DNA from: Gammaproteobacteria bacterium
Lineage (GTDB): Bacteria; Pseudomonadota; Gammaproteobacteria; GCA-001735895
Direction: 5' to 3'
Assembly (NCBI GenBank): GCA_029864065.1
Contig: JAOTUD010000100.1
Coordinates: 1 to 7,829 of the forward strand
Length of the DNA: 7,829 nt
Below are positions 5,327 through 7,829 of the stretch, piece after piece. The notes beneath the pieces were generated by a model. The model was not told the DNA's origin, ran no database searches, and saw only the letters and a list, made by a program, of their open reading frames with translations. The translations under genes were made by a program, and so were the position numbers. Within the stretch, counting starts at the first letter, position 1. Each line of letters begins with the position of its first letter.

Positions 5327-6750
5327 TGCAGCCGGATTCGCGCCATTTCAAGGCGAATGCCGAAGCCGCGTTACGCGAGCCCAGGCTGCAGGCGGCATTG
5401 AAACAGCTGGAGCTCGGTTTTGTCGCCGGCCGGCAACGTTGCTACGAAGCCTTGCCCGAGTTCGAGTCCTTGCGCGACCGGGCCCGGGATATCCTCGATC
5501 ATACCCTCGAAAATCTCGACGCTTACCTGGTCGAGTACGAGTCCCGGGTGATCGAATCCGGAGGGCAGGTCCACTGGGCCAGCACGCCGGTGCAGGCGCG
5601 TGAGATCGTGATCGACATCTGTCGTGCCGCGAAGGCCAGATCCGTGATCCGCGGCAAGTCGATGGTGGGCGAGGAAATCGGCATCAACGATGCGCTCGAG
5701 GCCGCCGGATTCGAGGTCACCGAAACCGATCTCGGCGAGTATATCCTGCAGCTTGCCGGGGAACCGCCGAGCCATATCGTGGCTCCGGCCATACACAAGA
5801 CCAGGGAAGAAATCTCCGACCTGTTCTTCGAACATCATCGCGAGCACGGTTTTACCCAAAGACAGACCGAGCGCAGCGCGCTGGTTGCCGAGGCGCGCCA
5901 GGTATTGCGCGAGAAATTTCTCGGCGCCGATGTCGGCATGACCGGTGCGAATTTCCTCATCGCCGAGACCGGCAGCAACGTGATCGTCACCAACGAGGGC
6001 AACGGCGACCTGTCGAGCACGCTGCCGCGCGTGCAGATCGTCACCGCTGCAATCGACAAGGTGGTGCCCACGCTGGAAGACGCATCGCTGTTGCTGCGTT
6101 TGCTCGGGCGTAGCGCGACCGGACAGGAAATTACTGCCTACACGACATTTACCACCGGCCCGAAACGCGCGCGCGACGCCGATGGCCCGGGCGAATACCA
6201 CGTCGTGCTGATCGACAATCACCGCAGCGAAATGCTCGGCAGCGAGCTGCGCCCGATGCTACGCTGCATCCGCTGCGGCGCCTGCATGAATCATTGCCCG
6301 GTCTACGGCCGCGTCGGCGGGCACGCCTACGGCTGGGTTTATCCGGGGCCGATGGGATCGGTGTTGACGCCAATCATGGTCGGTCTCGACGAGGCCGGGC
6401 ACCTGCCCAATGCCTGCACCCTGAACGGGCGCTGCGAAACCGTTTGCCCGGTCAAGATCCCGCTGCCTACCCTGCTGCGCAGTTTGCGCCGCCGCCAGCA
6501 CCTGCAGCGGCAGAATTCGAGGCTGGCGCGCATCGCGCTGTCGCTGTGGACCTGGGTCGCGTTGCGGCCGCGCCTTTACCAGGCGTTGACTCGGCCGGCG
6601 ATGTCGCTGCTGTCGCGGCTGGGCGCAAAAAGCGGTAGTTTCCGGCGCATGCTGCTCGCGTCGGGCTGGACCCGCGTGCGCGACCTGCCGGCGCCGCAGG
6701 GCTCGACCTTCCAGGCGCGCTGGCAGCAACGGCAGCGTGGGCGGAAATGA
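5326..6750 (+). CDS. lutB: L-lactate oxidation complex subunit LutB / LldF (LUD domain, 4Fe-4S)
   Basis: This 474-residue protein has the LutB/YkgF layout: an LUD domain at about residues 60-300 (SVIRGKSMVGEEIGIN, TDLGEYILQL, GANFLIAETGSNVIVTNEGN), a dicluster ferredoxin region at 310-380, and a C-terminal tail of about 100 residues ending in a WTRVRDLPAP segment. The first 4Fe-4S motif is complete: Cys314, Cys317, Cys320 and Cys324 (CIRCGACMNHCP). In the second, Cys364, Cys370 and Cys374 are present, but residue 367, where the second Cys of CxxCxxCxxxCP is expected, is Asn. LutB should carry electrons from lactate in the complex. I chose ATG 5326 because AGGGTGA (5313-5319) is well spaced and it overlaps the lutA stop; TTG at 5323 would add one residue. 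The next gene overlaps as ATGA. Confidence 0.92.
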   Translation: MQPDSRHFKANAEAALREPRLQAALKQLELGFVAGRQRCYEALPEFESLRDRARDILDHTLENLDAYLVEYESRVIESGGQVHWASTPVQAREIVIDICRAAKARSVIRGKSMVGEEIGINDALEAAGFEVTETDLGEYILQLAGEPPSHIVAPAIHKTREEISDLFFEHHREHGFTQRQTERSALVAEARQVLREKFLGADVGMTGANFLIAETGSNVIVTNEGNGDLSSTLPRVQIVTAAIDKVVPTLEDASLLLRLLGRSATGQEITAYTTFTTGPKRARDADGPGEYHVVLIDNHRSEMLGSELRPMLRCIRCGACMNHCPVYGRVGGHAYGWVYPGPMGSVLTPIMVGLDEAGHLPNACTLNGRCETVCPVKIPLPTLLRSLRRRQHLQRQNSRLARIALSLWTWVALRPRLYQALTRPAMSLLSRLGAKSGSFRRMLLASGWTRVRDLPAPQGSTFQARWQQRQRGRK

Positions 6751-7397
6751 GCGCGGCACGGGAACAGGTTCTGTCACGGGTTCGCACGGCGCTGGGTCGG
6801 GGTGAACCGGGTGACGCACAGGTGGCGGAGATACGCGCGCGCATCGAGCGGCATCCGCGACATATCGAGCCCGTTTTCGACGAACCGGCGCCGCTGCGCT
6901 TTCGGCAAAAGCTCGAAGCCGCTGAAGCGAGCTGCGCGACGCTCGATTCGCTGGCGCAGGTCGGGGCCGAAGTCGAACGCTACCTCGACCAGGCCGGCGT
7001 GGCGAAAAGGCTGGTTGTCAGTGGCGATGAACTGCTGCAATCGATCGACTGGCCGGCGTCGATCGACGTTCGACCGTGGGTGGCGGGAAGCGACGAACGG
7101 GTTTCGCTGACCTCGGCGCATCGCGGCATCGCCGAAACCGGCACGCTGATGCTGCTGTCGGGCGAGAACAATCCGACCCGTCTCAATTTTCTGCCGGATT
7201 ATCACATCGTGGTGTTGACCGCGGATCAGCTGGTTTTGCGCATGGAAGACGCCTGGGACAGCCTGCGTTCCTGTTTCGGCGAAATGCCGAGAACCGTCAA
7301 TTTCATTTCCGGCCCGTCGAAGACGGCCGACGTCGAGCAAACGGTCGAATACGGTGCGCACGGTCCGCGCTGCCTGCACGTGATCCTGGTCGGCTGA
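6747..7397 (+). CDS. lutC: L-lactate oxidation complex subunit LutC / LldG (LUD domain)
   Basis: This 216-residue LUD-domain protein has the normal LutC/YkgG length. It starts MSAAREQVLSRVRTAL, as family members often do. The LUD signatures are RGIAETGTLMLLSG at residues 126-139, PTRLNFLPDYHIVVL at 143-157 and SGPSKTADVEQTVEYGAHGP at 188-207, the last a hallmark of LutC. It has no Fe-S motif; in the complex it partners LutA and LutB for growth on L-lactate. The ATG overlaps the lutB stop (ATGA, 6747-6750), with GCGGAA just upstream as a weak ribosome site, so translation is coupled. The operon ends here. No lactate permease or lldR/lutR regulator is in the window. Confidence 0.92.
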   Translation: MSAAREQVLSRVRTALGRGEPGDAQVAEIRARIERHPRHIEPVFDEPAPLRFRQKLEAAEASCATLDSLAQVGAEVERYLDQAGVAKRLVVSGDELLQSIDWPASIDVRPWVAGSDERVSLTSAHRGIAETGTLMLLSGENNPTRLNFLPDYHIVVLTADQLVLRMEDAWDSLRSCFGEMPRTVNFISGPSKTADVEQTVEYGAHGPRCLHVILVG

Positions 7398-7402
7398 TCA
7401 AT

Positions 7403-7433
7403 CCTGCGCGCCGCCTGCGTTGCGGCGCTCAGG
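7403..7433. terminator. GC-rich hairpin between convergent genes, possible two-way terminator
   Basis: GCGCCGC (7408-7414) pairs with GCGGCGC (7422-7428) around a 7-base loop. Beyond one mismatch, CCTG (7403-7406) pairs with CAGG (7430-7433). The hairpin starts 6 bp after the lutC stop and includes the stop codon of the opposing thioesterase gene. Neither side has a T-run, so it is not a classic intrinsic terminator. Confidence 0.45.
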
Positions 7434-7829
7434 ACCGTGGCGGGATCGAGTAGGTGCCGGTGGCATGCGCAACGATGTTGTCGTCGCTGTAGATCGACAC
7501 TTCGACCACGGCGAGGCGCTTGCCGAGCTTGATGATCGAGCCCCTGGCGACGAGGTCGCATGTGCTGGGCTTGCGCAGGAAATTGATGTTCAGGCTGGTC
7601 GTTACGGCGAGCTTGATCTCGCCCAGCATGCTCAACACGACCGCAAACATGCACACGTCCGCGAGCATCATCATGAAGGGTCCGGCGATGGTGCCGCCGG
7701 GGCGCAGCGATTTTTCGCTATAGGGGAGGACCAGTTCGGCGCGTCCTTCCTCTATTTCGCGAAGGTAGATTCCGCTATCCGCGGCCGACGGCAGTTCGAC
7801 CCTGATAATCTCGTTGAATTTCTCGGTGC
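7429..7829 (-). CDS. PaaI-like hotdog thioesterase (start outside window)
   Basis: On the minus strand, 132 codons and the stop are visible, in phase from base 7827; the frame stays open to the window edge. Family members are about 140-150 residues, so little is missing. The visible part shows a hotdog fold: a central helix segment LRPGGTIAGPFMMMLADVCM (about 7714-7655), then AVTTSLNINFLRKP, ARGSIIKLGKRLAVVEVSIY and a C-terminal AHATGTYSIPP. LNINFLRKP and the AxGTY end are typical of PaaI-type acyl-CoA thioesterases. The Asp of LAD would be the acidic active-site residue. The usual HGG of PaaI reads RPGG here, so the His is absent, as I recall for one subgroup. It would hydrolyse an acyl-CoA of unknown type. 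It converges on lutC, so it is a separate transcription unit. Confidence 0.85.
   Translation of the reverse strand, partial: TEKFNEIIRVELPSAADSGIYLREIEEGRAELVLPYSEKSLRPGGTIAGPFMMMLADVCMFAVVLSMLGEIKLAVTTSLNINFLRKPSTCDLVARGSIIKLGKRLAVVEVSIYSDDNIVAHATGTYSIPPRS

Noticed and set aside
5371..6222. Open frame of 283 codons on the minus strand opposite lutB
   Set aside because: lutB motifs run through the whole stretch on the + strand, and the antisense translation has no recognisable domain or ribosome site.
6259..7379. Two long minus-strand open frames (6259-6819 and 6774-7379) opposite lutB and lutC
   Set aside because: They are low-complexity, rich in Arg, Ala and Pro or Gln, and lie opposite well-supported genes.

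Overview
The window reads as chromosomal DNA of a GC-rich proteobacterium, most likely a gammaproteobacterium. This rests on the gene families and on the E. coli-like promoter and terminator signals, not on any marker gene. Genes are tightly packed. All are on the + strand except one partial gene at the right edge. I see no tRNA, rRNA, CRISPR array, insertion sequence or phage gene.

Region 1 (1-1670) is the end of an operon: the C-terminal half of HMG-CoA lyase, a DUF2889 protein, and a haloacid dehalogenase-type hydrolase. The genes are 4 bp apart, then overlap by ATGA. HMG-CoA lyase makes acetyl-CoA and acetoacetate in leucine breakdown.

Region 2 (1671-1992) is the only long stretch without a gene. 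Its left part holds four small inverted repeats. Its right part is AT-rich and holds a near-consensus sigma70 promoter (TTGACA, 17 bp, TATATT). Two TGC-N3-GCA palindromes bracket this promoter and a third, weaker copy lies upstream. This is the layout expected for a phasin promoter under a PhaR-type repressor.

Region 3 (1993-4500) is a polyhydroxybutyrate (PHB) module: a small phasin, a terminator, acetyl-CoA acetyltransferase (phaA), acetoacetyl-CoA reductase (phaB) and a second strong terminator. phaA and phaB turn two acetyl-CoA into (R)-3-hydroxybutyryl-CoA, and the phasin coats the granule. The polymer synthase (phaC) and phaR are not in the window.

Region 4 (4538-7397) is a lutABC (lldEFG-type) operon for an iron-sulfur L-lactate oxidation complex, with all three genes overlapping. 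The LutB homologue has Asn where the second Cys of its second 4Fe-4S motif would be expected. A convergent PaaI-like hotdog thioesterase enters from the right edge, with a GC-rich hairpin between the two gene ends.

Together the genes deal with making acetyl-CoA (from leucine and lactate) and storing it as PHB. No wholly new system stands out. The points most worth following are the phasin operator array, the terminator hairpin that carries a -10 box in its loop, the altered LutB cluster, and the intact dehalogenase active site beside HMG-CoA lyase.
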